A DNA stretch of 64,000 nucleotides, taken from NCBI GenBank assembly GCA_900078775.1, contig LT549889.1, forward strand, positions 5,828,001-5,892,000, given 5' to 3'. The notes below the pieces were generated by a model. The model had not been told where the DNA came from, searched no databases, and saw only the letters and a list, made by a program, of their open reading frames with translations. This stretch comes from Mycolicibacterium aurum. GTDB lineage: Bacteria > Actinomycetota > Actinomycetes > Mycobacteriales > Mycobacteriaceae. The stretch's first letter is position 1, and every line of letters starts with the position of its first letter. Position numbers and translations under genes: made by a program. Positions 42,779 through 51,960 of the stretch are shown piece after piece.

Positions 42779-44620
42779 ATGGGCCACTACAAGAGCAATC
42801 TGCGCGACATCGAATTCAACCTCTTCGAGCTGCTCGAGCGCGACCACGTCTTCGGCGTGGCGCCCTACACCGAGCTCGACCTGGACACCGCGAAGTTCAT
42901 CCTGCACGAGGTCGACCGTCTGGCCCGGGAGGATCTCGCCGAGTCCTTCGAAGAGGGGGACCGCAATCCGCCGGTGTACGACGCGGCGACCAAGACCGTC
43001 ACGGTGACCCCGGCCTTCGCGGCCAGCTACAAGACCTGGATGGACGCGGAGTGGTGGCGGCTGCGGGTGCTGCCCGAGCTCGGCGGCACCAATGCGCCGA
43101 GCTCGCTGAACTGGGCGCTGGCCGAGTTCGTCCAGGGTGCCAATCCGGCGCTGTGGACCTATGTCGGTGTGCCGACCGCTGCGCGGGTGGTGTTCAAGCA
43201 CGGCACCGAGCGGGACCGCAAGATCGCCCAGGTCGCGATCGACAATCGTTGGGGGGCAACCATGTTGCTCACCGAGCCGGACGCCGGTTCGGACGTCGGT
43301 GCGGGCCGGACCCGGGCCGTCCCGAACGAGGACGGCTCCTGGAACATCGAGGGCGTCAAACGGTTCATCACCGCCGCCGAGCATGACCTGGCCGACAACA
43401 TCCTGCACCTGGTGCTGGCCCGCCCGGTCGGTGTCGACGGCGTCGGCGGGCCCGGGACCAAGGGGCTCAGCCTGTTCCTGGTCCCGAAGTACCTGTTCGA
43501 TCTGGAGACCGGTGAGCTGACCGGGGAGCGCAACGGTGCCTACGCCACCAACGTCGAGAAGAAGATGGGCATGAACGTGTCCACCACCTGCGAGGTGACC
43601 CTCGGCGAGGACACCCCGGCCCGCGGTTGGCTGCTCGGCGAGGTGCACGACGGTATTGCGCAGATGTTCGATGTCATCGAGGACGCCCGGATGATGGTGG
43701 GCAGCAAGGCCGTTGCCACCCTGTCCAGCGGTTACCTCAATGCGCTGGAGTACGCCAAGCAGCGGGTGCAGGGCGCCGATCTGGCCCAGTCCTCGGACCG
43801 GGCCGCACCCCGGGTGGCCATCACCCACCATCCCGACGTCCGTCGATCGCTGCTGACGCAGAAGGCCTACGCCGAGGGGCTGCGCTCGCTGATCCTCTAC
43901 ACGGCCGCCTGGCAGGACGAGGTGGCCATGAAGACGGCCGCCGGCGAAGACGCGGCCCTGCCCGAGGCGGTCAACGATCTGCTGCTGCCGTTGGTCAAGG
44001 GCTACGGGTCCGAGCGCACCTGGGTGGTGCTGGGCACCGAATCGCTGCAGACCTTCGGCGGCTCGGGCTACCTGCGCGAGTACCCCATCGAGCAGTACGT
44101 CCGCGATGCCAAGATCGACACCGTCTACGAGGGCACCACCGCCATCCAGGCGCAGGACCTGTTCTTCCGCAAGGTCGTTCGCAACCGCGGGCGGGCGCTG
44201 GCCCACGTGTTCGGTGAGATCAAGGCTCTGGTGTCCGACGGTGCCGCCGAGTTGGCCGCCGAGCGGGAACTGCTGGGCCGCGCGGTCGCCGACGCCGAGG
44301 CCATCATCGAGCGGATGACGGCGGATCTGGCCGCGTCCAAGGACAATGCCGAACAGGTCTACCGGGTAGGACTCAACGCCACGCGGCTGCTCTACGTGCT
44401 CGGCGATGTGGTCGTTGGCTGGCTGCTGCTGCGCGGGGCACAGATCGCCCTGCAGGCGTTGGCCGCCGGCCCGAGCAACTCGGACGTGTCCTTCTACGAG
44501 GGCAAGGTGGCTGCGGCCCGGTTCTTCGCCCGCGAGGTGCTGCCCGCGGTGGCGGCGCAGCGCGAGGCGGCGCTGCGGGTGGACGACTTCGTCATGGAAC
44601 TCGACGAAGCGGCGTTCTGA
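42779..44620 (+). CDS. FadE5-like acyl-CoA dehydrogenase (long form)
   Basis: 613 residues from ATG 42779 (MGHYKSNLRDIEFNLFELLE). The N-terminus, AESFEEGDRNPPV, LLTEPDAGSDVGAGRTRAV, MMVGSKAVATLSSGYLNALE, TEPIEQYVRDAKID-like segment and the ending VMELDEAAF match the long FadE5 type (Rv0244c), about twice as well as ordinary short acyl-CoA dehydrogenases by eye. It acts on broad-range saturated acyl-CoAs. It is not the syntenic fadE5, so I leave the symbol empty. A palindromic terminator follows. Confidence 0.9.
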   Translation: MGHYKSNLRDIEFNLFELLERDHVFGVAPYTELDLDTAKFILHEVDRLAREDLAESFEEGDRNPPVYDAATKTVTVTPAFAASYKTWMDAEWWRLRVLPELGGTNAPSSLNWALAEFVQGANPALWTYVGVPTAARVVFKHGTERDRKIAQVAIDNRWGATMLLTEPDAGSDVGAGRTRAVPNEDGSWNIEGVKRFITAAEHDLADNILHLVLARPVGVDGVGGPGTKGLSLFLVPKYLFDLETGELTGERNGAYATNVEKKMGMNVSTTCEVTLGEDTPARGWLLGEVHDGIAQMFDVIEDARMMVGSKAVATLSSGYLNALEYAKQRVQGADLAQSSDRAAPRVAITHHPDVRRSLLTQKAYAEGLRSLILYTAAWQDEVAMKTAAGEDAALPEAVNDLLLPLVKGYGSERTWVVLGTESLQTFGGSGYLREYPIEQYVRDAKIDTVYEGTTAIQAQDLFFRKVVRNRGRALAHVFGEIKALVSDGAAELAAERELLGRAVADAEAIIERMTADLAASKDNAEQVYRVGLNATRLLYVLGDVVVGWLLLRGAQIALQALAAGPSNSDVSFYEGKVAAARFFAREVLPAVAAQREAALRVDDFVMELDEAAF

Positions 44621-44637
44621 GCGTCGGCCGGGCGCTA

Positions 44638-44683
44638 CGCCGAGGATCGCAGCCACCTGCTGGCGACGATCCTCGGCGCAAAG
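44638..44683. repeat. 46-bp palindromic repeat, copy 1 (terminator-like)
   Basis: CGCCGAGGATCG (44638-44649) pairs with CGATCCTCGGCG (44667-44678), loop 17 bases, then CAAAG touching the stop of the DUF559 gene. It shares length, stem and loop pattern (GCCA..TGCTG) with 45677-45722. Between two convergent genes it can end both transcripts. Confidence 0.75.
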
Positions 44684-45607
44684 TCACGCCGCGCGGAATA
44701 CGCACCGCGGCCCGCATGGGTGCCCGGTCACCGCGATGCCGAGCCGGGTCATCACCCGCGCCAGCTTGGCCGCGGTGTGGCACGCGTGGTCGAGCACCTG
44801 CCGATAGCTGAGCCGGACGGTCGACCGGCCGTCGACGGCGGCATCGAGATCGCGTTCGAAATCCCGGTTTCGGGCCGATGCCGAGTCGTGGAACAGCCGG
44901 CCGTCGAGTTCGACCACCAGGCGCCGGCCGTATTCGGTGTCGCGGTAGCAGACGCCCAGCGATGAGTCCGCACGTTGTTGTCGCACCGCGCGGGGCAAGC
45001 CGTGTGCCCGCTCCACCTGGTGCAGGTATGCGTGCTCCAGTACTGAACACGCGCCGGTGGAGATGTCGGTCAGCACCGCCTTCAGCCGGTGTCGGCGGCG
45101 GATCCGACGACGGGCATCGAGCGTCTGCTGCAGCCGGGCCGCGGTGGTACGCCGGGACTGGCAGGCATCGGCCAGGACTGTGATCGCCTCGAACTCCGAC
45201 GCGGCCCGGCACGCCACGTCGAGCACGGCGTCCTCGTAGCGAAGCCGGGGCGGGCCGACGTTCCACAGCGCCCGCGCGTCGAGATGTGCGAGATGGTGGA
45301 TGCGCACACCGTCGGGTTCGACCAGCATCGCGCGATCTCGGGCGACGGCCACGTGGATGACCGAACCGTGTTCGGACAGCGCCGATTCCAGGCAGAGCGC
45401 AGCGGGTGCGGCGTAGAGAACCGCGGCCCATGCTCGTTGTGACCAGATCAGCGGTCCGGTGTGATCGACGTAGACGCCGTCATGGACGCGTGCCCACTCC
45501 CGACGTCTGAGTAGCCGGCGGATGTGGTGGTTCTGCAGGCCCGCGTCGAGGACCTGCCGACGCGAGATGACCCCGGACTGCTGGTGCAGCAGGTCGGCGA
45601 TGTCCAC
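44684..45607 (-). CDS. AbiEi-type N-terminus plus DUF559 nuclease-like protein
   Basis: 307 residues from GTG 45607 (VDIADLLHQQSG). The frame has no Met start and stays open upstream. N-terminal winged HTH like AbiEi antitoxins (GVISRRQVLDAGLQNHHIRR, then VHDGVYVDHTGPL). The C-terminal part (about 215-290) has VCYRDTEYGRRLVVELDGRL with FHDSASARNRDFERD, a DUF559/Vsr-like nuclease motif (D..E.DG...H). Such genes are common and mobile in mycobacteria; role in defence or repair is unproven. It lies between two 46-bp palindromic repeats. Confidence 0.75.
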   Translation of the reverse strand: MDIADLLHQQSGVISRRQVLDAGLQNHHIRRLLRRREWARVHDGVYVDHTGPLIWSQRAWAAVLYAAPAALCLESALSEHGSVIHVAVARDRAMLVEPDGVRIHHLAHLDARALWNVGPPRLRYEDAVLDVACRAASEFEAITVLADACQSRRTTAARLQQTLDARRRIRRRHRLKAVLTDISTGACSVLEHAYLHQVERAHGLPRAVRQQRADSSLGVCYRDTEYGRRLVVELDGRLFHDSASARNRDFERDLDAAVDGRSTVRLSYRQVLDHACHTAAKLARVMTRLGIAVTGHPCGPRCVFRAA

Positions 45608-45676
45608 GCGTTCGATCCTCGCGAACCGGGGCGCGCCCCCACCAGAGCCGTCGAACGATCTGTGGATAAACGCCAA

Positions 45677-45722
45677 CGCCGAGGATTGTGGCCAGATGCT
45701 GACCACGATCCTCGGCGCAAGG
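45677..45722. repeat. 46-bp palindromic repeat, copy 2
   Basis: CGCCGAGGATTGTGG and CCACGATCCTCGGCG form an imperfect 15-bp stem, loop 15-16 bases. It lies between the AbiEi/DUF559 gene start and the stop of the ADP-forming ligase gene (45726), where it could end the ligase transcript. Sequence differs from copy 1 at about ten positions, mostly compensated in the stem or within the loop. Confidence 0.7.
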
Positions 45723-45725
45723 GTC

Positions 45726-47795
45726 CTAGTCGCGCACGATGCACAGCGCGTCGACCGCGACCAGCCCGTCCTCGGTGACCAGCAGCGGGTTGACGTCCAG
45801 GGATTCGATCCACTCCTGGCCTGCGGCGGCCAGATTGCCCAGCCCCACCAGGGTGTCCGCGAGTTGCTCCAGGTGCCAGGGCGCCGCCCCGCGGAAGCCG
45901 TGCAGCAGGCGCAGGTCGCGGAACTCCTCGATGAGTGCCTCGGCGTCGGACCTGGCCAGCGGTGCCGGCCGGCCACCGATGCGCTGCAGCACTTCGACGA
46001 AGATGCCGCCGAGCCCGAGCATCACCATCGGTCCCAGCTCACTGCGGCCGTCGATGCCGATCAACAACTCACCGCGGGAGGACGTCATCGGCTGCACGGC
46101 GACGGTGGGGGAGACCCCGTGCTCGGCGGCGATCCGACGCATCCGGTCCACCGCGGCGCCCAGTTCGTCGGCGGCGACGTTCAACGCGACGGCGCCGAGT
46201 TCGGTGCGGTGCGCGACATCGGCCAGTTTGACCGCATACGGCCCGGGGAAGGCCGGGGTGTCCTGGTCGCCGAACTCGCCGTCGAGCACGGCGTACGGGG
46301 CGGTCGGAATCTCGAATTGCTCCAGCAGCGCCATGATCTCGCGGAACGGCAGGAACCGGCTGCCGTCAGCGGAGGCGACCGTCACCGACGGGCGGGCAAT
46401 CGGGGCCGGAGCGTCGACGGCATCGCGGACGGTGGCGCGGTCCCGCGCGAAGGTGCCCAGGGTGTGCAGTCCGCGCAGGCTGCCGCGGATCCCGTGGCCC
46501 AGGGCGACGGCCCCGTCGGTGCCGATCACCTCGGTGGCGAAGGCGCCGACGTCACCGGAGCCCGCGGCGATGGCGACCGGCTTGCCGTAGCGGCGGGCGG
46601 CGACGGCGACGTCGTCGATGAGGCGCCGGTACAGCGGCGAGTCGCTCCACATGTTGACGAACAGCACCGCATCGAGCTCGTCGGAGCCCACGTACCGGTC
46701 CACGATGTCGGTCCAGAAGGTGGCGCCGAAACCGGTGGTGTCCAACGGGTTCGGCACCGTGATGCCCGGGATGGTGGCCGCCACCCACTCGGCGAGGCTG
46801 TCCAGCGGGGGCAGGGTGAGCCCTTCCTCCTCGGCGACATCGAAGGCCAGCGATGCGAATCCACCGGTACCGGCGACGACACCGATGCGCTGCACCGGTT
46901 TACGCAGCGCCGGGTCGAGTTGGCTGACGATCGCCAGCCGGTCGACGAGTTCCTCCAGGTCGTAGGCGAGCTGGATACCCACCTGGCGGAACGTGACGTC
47001 ATAGGCCCAGGCGTTTCCGGCCAGCGCCCCGGTGTGCGAGGCCGCCATCTGCTGGGTGCGTGCATTGCGCGCCAGCTTGACCGCGACGATCGGCTTACCG
47101 GCCGCGAGGCAGCGGCGGGCGGCATCGAAGAACGCCGCCGGCCGGCGGATCCCTTCGACGACGAGGCCGATGGCGGTGGTATCCGGGTCGGTGGCAAGGA
47201 AATCCAGGTAGTCGGCGACATCGGTGGTGGCCTCGTTACCGGCCGAGATGAGCCGGGATATGCCCACACCGGTGCGGGCCCGCGCTGCGATCGCGATACC
47301 GCCGATCATCGCGCCGCTGTGCGACACGATCGACACACCGCCCGGCGCGGGGTGGTAGTCGGCCGAGGCGGTCAGGTGCAGGCTGCGCGGCACGCTGATA
47401 TAGCCGAGGCTGTTCGGGCCGATCACGGCCATCCCGCCGCGCGCCGCGGCATCCTCCAGGCGCTGCTGGTAGCCCGCGCCCTCCGCGCCGAGTTCGGAGA
47501 ACCCGGCCGCGTACACGACCAGTCCGCCGCAGTCGAGGTCCGCGCACTCCTCGGCCAGCGCCACGGTGCGCTCGGCGGACATCACCGACAGCACCGCGTC
47601 GATCGGCCCGTCGATGTCGCGGATCGAACGGTGGGCGGGCACGCCCAGCACGGTCTCGGCGGTCGGATGGACGAAGTGGATGTCAGCTGCACTGTTCAAG
47701 GTGGGCGCGATGAAGTCGGCAACCGGCGACTTATCGCTGAGCCCGACGATGGCGATGGTCGCGGGATTCAACAGGCGTTCGAGCGGACCCGTCAT
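45726..47795 (-). CDS. Acetate/acyl-CoA ligase (ADP-forming) family protein
   Basis: 689 residues from ATG 47795 (MTGPLERLLNPATIAIVGLS), with GAAGGG upstream; ATG 47822 is an alternative. A CoA-binding domain (about 8-100) is followed by succinyl-CoA-ligase-like domains with the phospho-His region VSHSGAMIGG and ASHTGALAGN. The C-terminal ATP-grasp part includes FPGPYAVKLADVAHRTELGAV and MVMLGLGGIFVEVL. It forms an acyl-CoA from acid, CoA and ATP, or acts as an acetyltransferase-like relative. Not clearly in an operon with neighbours. Confidence 0.88.
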   Translation of the reverse strand: MTGPLERLLNPATIAIVGLSDKSPVADFIAPTLNSAADIHFVHPTAETVLGVPAHRSIRDIDGPIDAVLSVMSAERTVALAEECADLDCGGLVVYAAGFSELGAEGAGYQQRLEDAAARGGMAVIGPNSLGYISVPRSLHLTASADYHPAPGGVSIVSHSGAMIGGIAIAARARTGVGISRLISAGNEATTDVADYLDFLATDPDTTAIGLVVEGIRRPAAFFDAARRCLAAGKPIVAVKLARNARTQQMAASHTGALAGNAWAYDVTFRQVGIQLAYDLEELVDRLAIVSQLDPALRKPVQRIGVVAGTGGFASLAFDVAEEEGLTLPPLDSLAEWVAATIPGITVPNPLDTTGFGATFWTDIVDRYVGSDELDAVLFVNMWSDSPLYRRLIDDVAVAARRYGKPVAIAAGSGDVGAFATEVIGTDGAVALGHGIRGSLRGLHTLGTFARDRATVRDAVDAPAPIARPSVTVASADGSRFLPFREIMALLEQFEIPTAPYAVLDGEFGDQDTPAFPGPYAVKLADVAHRTELGAVALNVAADELGAAVDRMRRIAAEHGVSPTVAVQPMTSSRGELLIGIDGRSELGPMVMLGLGGIFVEVLQRIGGRPAPLARSDAEALIEEFRDLRLLHGFRGAAPWHLEQLADTLVGLGNLAAAGQEWIESLDVNPLLVTEDGLVAVDALCIVRD

Positions 47796-47946
47796 GGCTG
47801 GTGCCCTTCGGTCAAGAGTCATTCTGTGAACAATGATTATGGTATCGGCTCGTCAAATACGACCGAAAAATCCAGTAAAAGTGTACAAAAGTTAGGCTTC
47901 GATATGTAGAGTCTCGCTGAACTGCCGACTGATCAGTGGAGGATCC

Positions 47947-48843
47947 ATGGCGAGGACCGAGGCGTTGGCGCGGGTCGAGGACATGTACGTGAACGGGTTC
48001 CCCGACGCTGCGACGGCGACCGTGGACGACCTGCGCGCGGCCTACGATGCGCTGCTGTTGCAGTTCGAGCTGCCCGACGGCGTCGAACCGGTCGAGGGTG
48101 TCGCCGGCGGCGTCCCGGTGCTGTCCGTGACCGCCGCCGGTGCCACCGGCGACAAGGCACTCATCTGGTTCCACGGCGGCGGCTACGTGCTGGGCAGCGC
48201 CCGGGGCTTCCAGGAACTCGGCCACGCGCTGTCGGCTGCCTCCGGGGTCACCGTAGTGCTCCCGGACTACCGGCGCGCACCAGAGAACAAGTTCCCGGCC
48301 GCCGTCGACGACGGTGTCGCCGCGATCGAGGACCTGATCTCGGCCTATGGGGCCGGCAATGTCGCGGTCGGTGGTGACTCCGCCGGTGGCGGCCTGACCC
48401 TGGCCGCGCTGACGGTTCTGCGGGACAAGGGTGCACCGCTGCCTGCCGCGGCGGTCTTCATATCGCCTCTGCTCGACTTCACCGCCAGCGGGGCCAGCGT
48501 CGACCTCTATGACGGCAAAGACGTTGCGGTGTCCCGGGGTTCGATAGCCAATCTGCGGGAGGCGTACCTGCAGGGCCACGATCCGCAGGATCCGATCGCC
48601 TCACCGGTATTCGGTGATCTCGGGGGACTTCCGCCGTCGTTGTTCCTGGTGGGTTCCACGGAGGTGCTGCTCGACGATTCATTGCGCGCTGCGACGGCGA
48701 TCAGCGCGAGCGGCGGCGCGGCGCAGGTGTCACTCTACGAGGACATGGTGCATGTCTGGCCGTTGTTCTCCTCGATCCTGCCCGAAGGCATCGAGGCCGT
48801 TGACGAGATCGGTGCCTACCTGAAGAAGGCTTTCGGCGGGTAG
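47947..48843 (+). CDS. HSL-family alpha/beta hydrolase (esterase/lipase)
   Basis: 298 residues from ATG 47947 behind GGAGG (47939-47943). Hormone-sensitive lipase signatures: oxyanion motif HGGGYVLGS, YRRAPENKFPAAVDD, nucleophile elbow GGDSAGGGLT, and a late Asp/His pair (LLDDSL, MVHVWPLF). It probably hydrolyses short- to medium-chain esters in the cytosol. No partner gene is obvious. Confidence 0.9.
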   Translation: MARTEALARVEDMYVNGFPDAATATVDDLRAAYDALLLQFELPDGVEPVEGVAGGVPVLSVTAAGATGDKALIWFHGGGYVLGSARGFQELGHALSAASGVTVVLPDYRRAPENKFPAAVDDGVAAIEDLISAYGAGNVAVGGDSAGGGLTLAALTVLRDKGAPLPAAAVFISPLLDFTASGASVDLYDGKDVAVSRGSIANLREAYLQGHDPQDPIASPVFGDLGGLPPSLFLVGSTEVLLDDSLRAATAISASGGAAQVSLYEDMVHVWPLFSSILPEGIEAVDEIGAYLKKAFGG

Positions 48844-48873
48844 CCGCCTAGGGACCACTGCATTCCGGCGATC

Positions 48874-48911
48874 CGCGACCGTCTGCCGCTTTCTACGCGC
48901 AGACCGTCGCG
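48874..48911. terminator. Imperfect inverted repeat after the esterase gene
   Basis: CGCGACCGTCTGC (48874-48886) and GCAGACCGTCGCG (48899-48911) pair over 13 bp with one central mismatch; loop 12 bases. No T-run follows, so a hairpin-type mycobacterial terminator is likely but not certain. Confidence 0.5.
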
Positions 48912-48991
48912 GCCCTGAGCGTGCGCGACCCGGGGGATGACAAGGCTGGGGGGAAGCAATACCCGTCTGTTCATCTATCAAAGGAGAAGGT

Positions 48992-50449
48992 ATGAACAGT
49001 GCCGCAACCGCCACCCATCGAGGGTGGCGGAGAACAAAGCTCGGCCGATATGTGGGATCCGTCGTCGTCGCCGGCGCGCTGCTGGTCGGCGCGGCGATCC
49101 CGGCCTCGGCGGCAGAACTGATGAGGGTGACCTTCGTCCGTCACGCGCAGTCGCTGGGTAACGCCTCCGGCACCATCGATTCCTCGACGCCGGGACCGGT
49201 TCTCAGTGAACTGGGCCAGCAGCAGGCCGCGGCCGTCGCCGCCAGGCTCGGCGATAAGAACTATGACGGGGTGTACGCCTCGACGATGGTTCGGACGCAG
49301 CTGACGGCGGCACCGATGTCGCAGTACCTGGGACTGCCCATCAACGTGCTGGCCGGGCTGCGGGAAATCGAGGCCGGTGACTACGAGGGCACCCCGGAGA
49401 GCGAAGCCAGCAGCGGCTATATGCTCGCCCCGCTCGCGTGGTCGCTGCAGGGCAACCTCGATGCCCGCATTCCCGGTTCGCTCGACGGCCACGAGTTCAA
49501 CGCCCGGGTGGGCGGCGCTCTGCAGTCCATCTACGACGATGGCAGTCGTAACGCCGTGGTGTTCTCGCACGGTGCGGCCATGATGTTCTGGACCTTCATG
49601 AACGTCGACAACCTCACCGCGGCGCAGAAGATGGAGCTGCTGCGGGCCTCCCTGCGTAACACCGCCGATGTGGTGATCGAGGGTAACCCGGTGGACGGCT
49701 GGAAGCTGGTGAGTTGGGACGGGCGGCAGTTCAGCGCCGACCGCACCTTCCTGGGTGAGTTGACGGTTCAGCTGCGCACCTTGGTGCGCCAGGTCGGCGC
49801 CGAGTTCCGTTCGGTGCTGGCGGCGTTCGCCACTCGTGACCTGTCGGCGATCGTGAACGCGGTGAACCGGGCCGTCAGCACGACGGCTTTCTCCGCGATC
49901 AAGTTCACCCGCGCCATCAACGCCGACGTGGTTCAGCGCATCGAGAAGGTCGTCTCTCGGGTGTTCCCGAAGCCGTCCACATCCGCGGCCACAATGGCCG
50001 GCGCCGCAGCGGCGGCCGTCACCGCGCCGACGGTGGCCGAGTCGGTGGAGACGCAATCCGGCCCGGATACTGTGCGGGAGCGTAGATCCGCACGGGTGGA
50101 ACCGGTTTCGGTTCCCACCGTGGACGAGGTGACGGCGATCGACGAGGTGGTCGAGGTCAATGACGAGGCTGAACTCGATGTCGTCACCGACGTCGAGTCC
50201 GACATCACGTCCGACGTCGAGTCCGGCACCGAGTCCGACGGCGAGTCCGATCTGACGGCCGACTCGAAGACCACGGATAAGGCGGATGCACTGGCCGGCG
50301 ACGAGGCCGACACGGAGGCTGACAAGAAGGCCGATGACAAGGCCGACGAGGACGCCGACAAGAAGACCGGTGACAAGGACGGGGATACCGGCACCAAGGT
50401 GTCCGTCGGTGCCACGTCTGCAGCCGGTGGCAGTGACACCGACGACTGA
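48992..50449 (+). CDS. Secreted histidine phosphatase-domain protein with acidic repeat tail
   Basis: 485 residues from ATG 48992 behind AAAGGAGAAGG. Signal peptide to about residue 41. The phosphatase domain (about 43-260) has the phospho-His motif VRHAQSLGNA, catalytic E in LREIEAGDYEG and the second His in VVFSHGAAMMF. A linker to about 365 is followed by an acidic Asp/Ser/Thr/Lys-repeat tail (DVESDITSDVESGTESDGES, then DKADDKADEDADKK). The tail is probably surface-exposed or wall-spanning. Substrate unknown. Confidence 0.85.
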   Translation: MNSAATATHRGWRRTKLGRYVGSVVVAGALLVGAAIPASAAELMRVTFVRHAQSLGNASGTIDSSTPGPVLSELGQQQAAAVAARLGDKNYDGVYASTMVRTQLTAAPMSQYLGLPINVLAGLREIEAGDYEGTPESEASSGYMLAPLAWSLQGNLDARIPGSLDGHEFNARVGGALQSIYDDGSRNAVVFSHGAAMMFWTFMNVDNLTAAQKMELLRASLRNTADVVIEGNPVDGWKLVSWDGRQFSADRTFLGELTVQLRTLVRQVGAEFRSVLAAFATRDLSAIVNAVNRAVSTTAFSAIKFTRAINADVVQRIEKVVSRVFPKPSTSAATMAGAAAAAVTAPTVAESVETQSGPDTVRERRSARVEPVSVPTVDEVTAIDEVVEVNDEAELDVVTDVESDITSDVESGTESDGESDLTADSKTTDKADALAGDEADTEADKKADDKADEDADKKTGDKDGDTGTKVSVGATSAAGGSDTDD

Positions 50450-50472
50450 CAGTTAACCAGTCAGCAGGGACG

Positions 50473-50506
50473 AACCCCCTCCGGCCCATCTGGGGCGGAG
50501 GGGGTT
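50473..50506 (+). terminator. Terminator after the phosphatase gene
   Basis: AACCCCCTCCG (50473-50483) pairs with CGGAGGGGGTT (50496-50506) with a 12-base loop, followed by TCG. Confidence 0.75.
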
Positions 50507-50545
50507 TCGTCGTCAGTGATGACATTGCCAGCGATGAAAATGGAA

Positions 50546-50578
50546 ATGCCCGGTACCCGCTGAGCGGATACCGGGCAT
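50546..50578 (-). terminator. Terminator of the flavin monooxygenase-like gene
   Basis: ATGCCCGGTA (50546-50555) and TACCGGGCAT (50569-50578) form a perfect 10-bp stem with a 13-base loop. On the minus strand it is followed by TTCCATTTT. It lies 16 bases after the 50594 gene end. Confidence 0.75.
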
Positions 50579-50593
50579 ACGCGGAAGCCGGGT

Positions 50594-51793
50594 CTAGGCT
50601 CCGGCCGCCGCGTAGATCGGGAGCAGGTCGGTGGCCGCGTCGGCCAAGAACTTCGGGTCGACCAGCAGATGCTGGGTGGCCACCTGCATATCGCGCACGT
50701 ACCGGCCCAATGCGCTTGTCCGGCCGATGCTCTGGCTGCCGCTCCAGCGGTGTGCGAAGCCGACGATGCTGTCCATGGCCTCATGGCTGAAGGCCATCTG
50801 CTGACGCATCCGGGCCATCTGCTCAGGTGTGCGGGTGTGACCGGCGTTCACCGTGGCTTCGGCCGACTCGACGAGGTCGTAGAACGCGAGGCGGACGCCG
50901 TGCAGCAGCGCCTCCATCCGGGCGAACTCGATCTTGAAGATGTCGGCCTCGCCGATCGGCCCGCCGTAATTGGGCCGGAACTTCTTGACGGCCACCGCGG
51001 CAAGCAGTTCCAGCGCACGGGTCGCGATGCCGAGCACCACCGGGACGTGCGGCAGTGGGCCGACGAACTCGTTGGACAGCTTGTAGATCGTCTCCGACCG
51101 GTACGGCGTGCCGCCGAAGGTGACGATGGTGTGCTCGTCGGGGGCGAACAACTTGTCGACCCGGTAGTCGTGGCTGCCGGTGGCACCGAGGCCCCAGACA
51201 TCCCAGTTCTGCTTGAGGTCGACCTCGGCCTTGGGGAACATGGCCACCCGGGGCTGTGGCTGACCGTCCTCGCCGAGGATCGGGTTGCCGTCCTCGTCGG
51301 CGACGAACACCCCGGCGCCGATCCAGGTGGCATGGTCCGACCCGCTGGCGAAGGCGAAGTTGCCCTCGACGATCAGGCCACCCTCGACCTGCGTGGCCGG
51401 GTAGCGGGGGAGCAACTGACCGGCGACGCGAAAGTCCTCGTCGCGGCTCATCAGGTCCTTGGCCACCTCGGGCTTGAGGTAGCCGAGCACCTCGGCGGTC
51501 GACCACGAGGTCGCCATGAACGCCCACGCGGTGGACGCGTCGGCCTTGGCCATCTCTTCGTAGACCCGCAGGCCCTCACTCGGCAGCAGCCCGCCGCCCC
51601 CGAACTCGGTCGGGATCAGCATGCGGTGCAGGTTCTGCTCTTCGAGTGCAGCGCGGACGGCGTCGCTCAACGTCTGAGCCCGCTCCATGGCCTCGGCCTC
51701 GGACCGGATCAACGGGGTGATGGCGCGAACGCGCTGCAAGTAGTCATCCAGCCGCGAGTCGGTGTCGGCGTCACGGGTCAGCGTGTCTGTCAT
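50594..51793 (-). CDS. Acyl-CoA dehydrogenase-fold flavin monooxygenase (HsaA-like)
   Basis: 399 residues from ATG 51793. Fold and motifs (LIPTEFGGGGLLPSEGLRVY, FAFASGSDHATWIGAGVFVA, NWDVWGLGATGSHDYRVDKL) match group D flavin monooxygenases such as HsaA rather than dehydrogenases. It lacks the catalytic Glu region of classic ACADs. It would use reduced flavin supplied by a separate reductase. Divergent from the acyl-CoA ligase at 51961. Confidence 0.8.
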   Translation of the reverse strand: MTDTLTRDADTDSRLDDYLQRVRAITPLIRSEAEAMERAQTLSDAVRAALEEQNLHRMLIPTEFGGGGLLPSEGLRVYEEMAKADASTAWAFMATSWSTAEVLGYLKPEVAKDLMSRDEDFRVAGQLLPRYPATQVEGGLIVEGNFAFASGSDHATWIGAGVFVADEDGNPILGEDGQPQPRVAMFPKAEVDLKQNWDVWGLGATGSHDYRVDKLFAPDEHTIVTFGGTPYRSETIYKLSNEFVGPLPHVPVVLGIATRALELLAAVAVKKFRPNYGGPIGEADIFKIEFARMEALLHGVRLAFYDLVESAEATVNAGHTRTPEQMARMRQQMAFSHEAMDSIVGFAHRWSGSQSIGRTSALGRYVRDMQVATQHLLVDPKFLADAATDLLPIYAAAGA

Positions 51794-51960
51794 GTCATGC
51801 CTTTCTTGCGGGTGTCGATCAGAGCGAACGCATGCCTCAAGATCAAGGCGATAGCGAACCGCATGTGACTAAGGTAACGAAATTAATGCTAATGTCAAGT
51901 GGCTTGTATGCAGGCCAGACGCCTAAAGCAATGTCAATCAGACTGAAATGAGTACTAACC

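Noticed and set aside
44684..45607. AbiEi-type toxin-antitoxin operon
   Set aside because: Only the AbiEi-like N-terminal fold is seen; there is no AbiEii nucleotidyltransferase toxin gene beside it.
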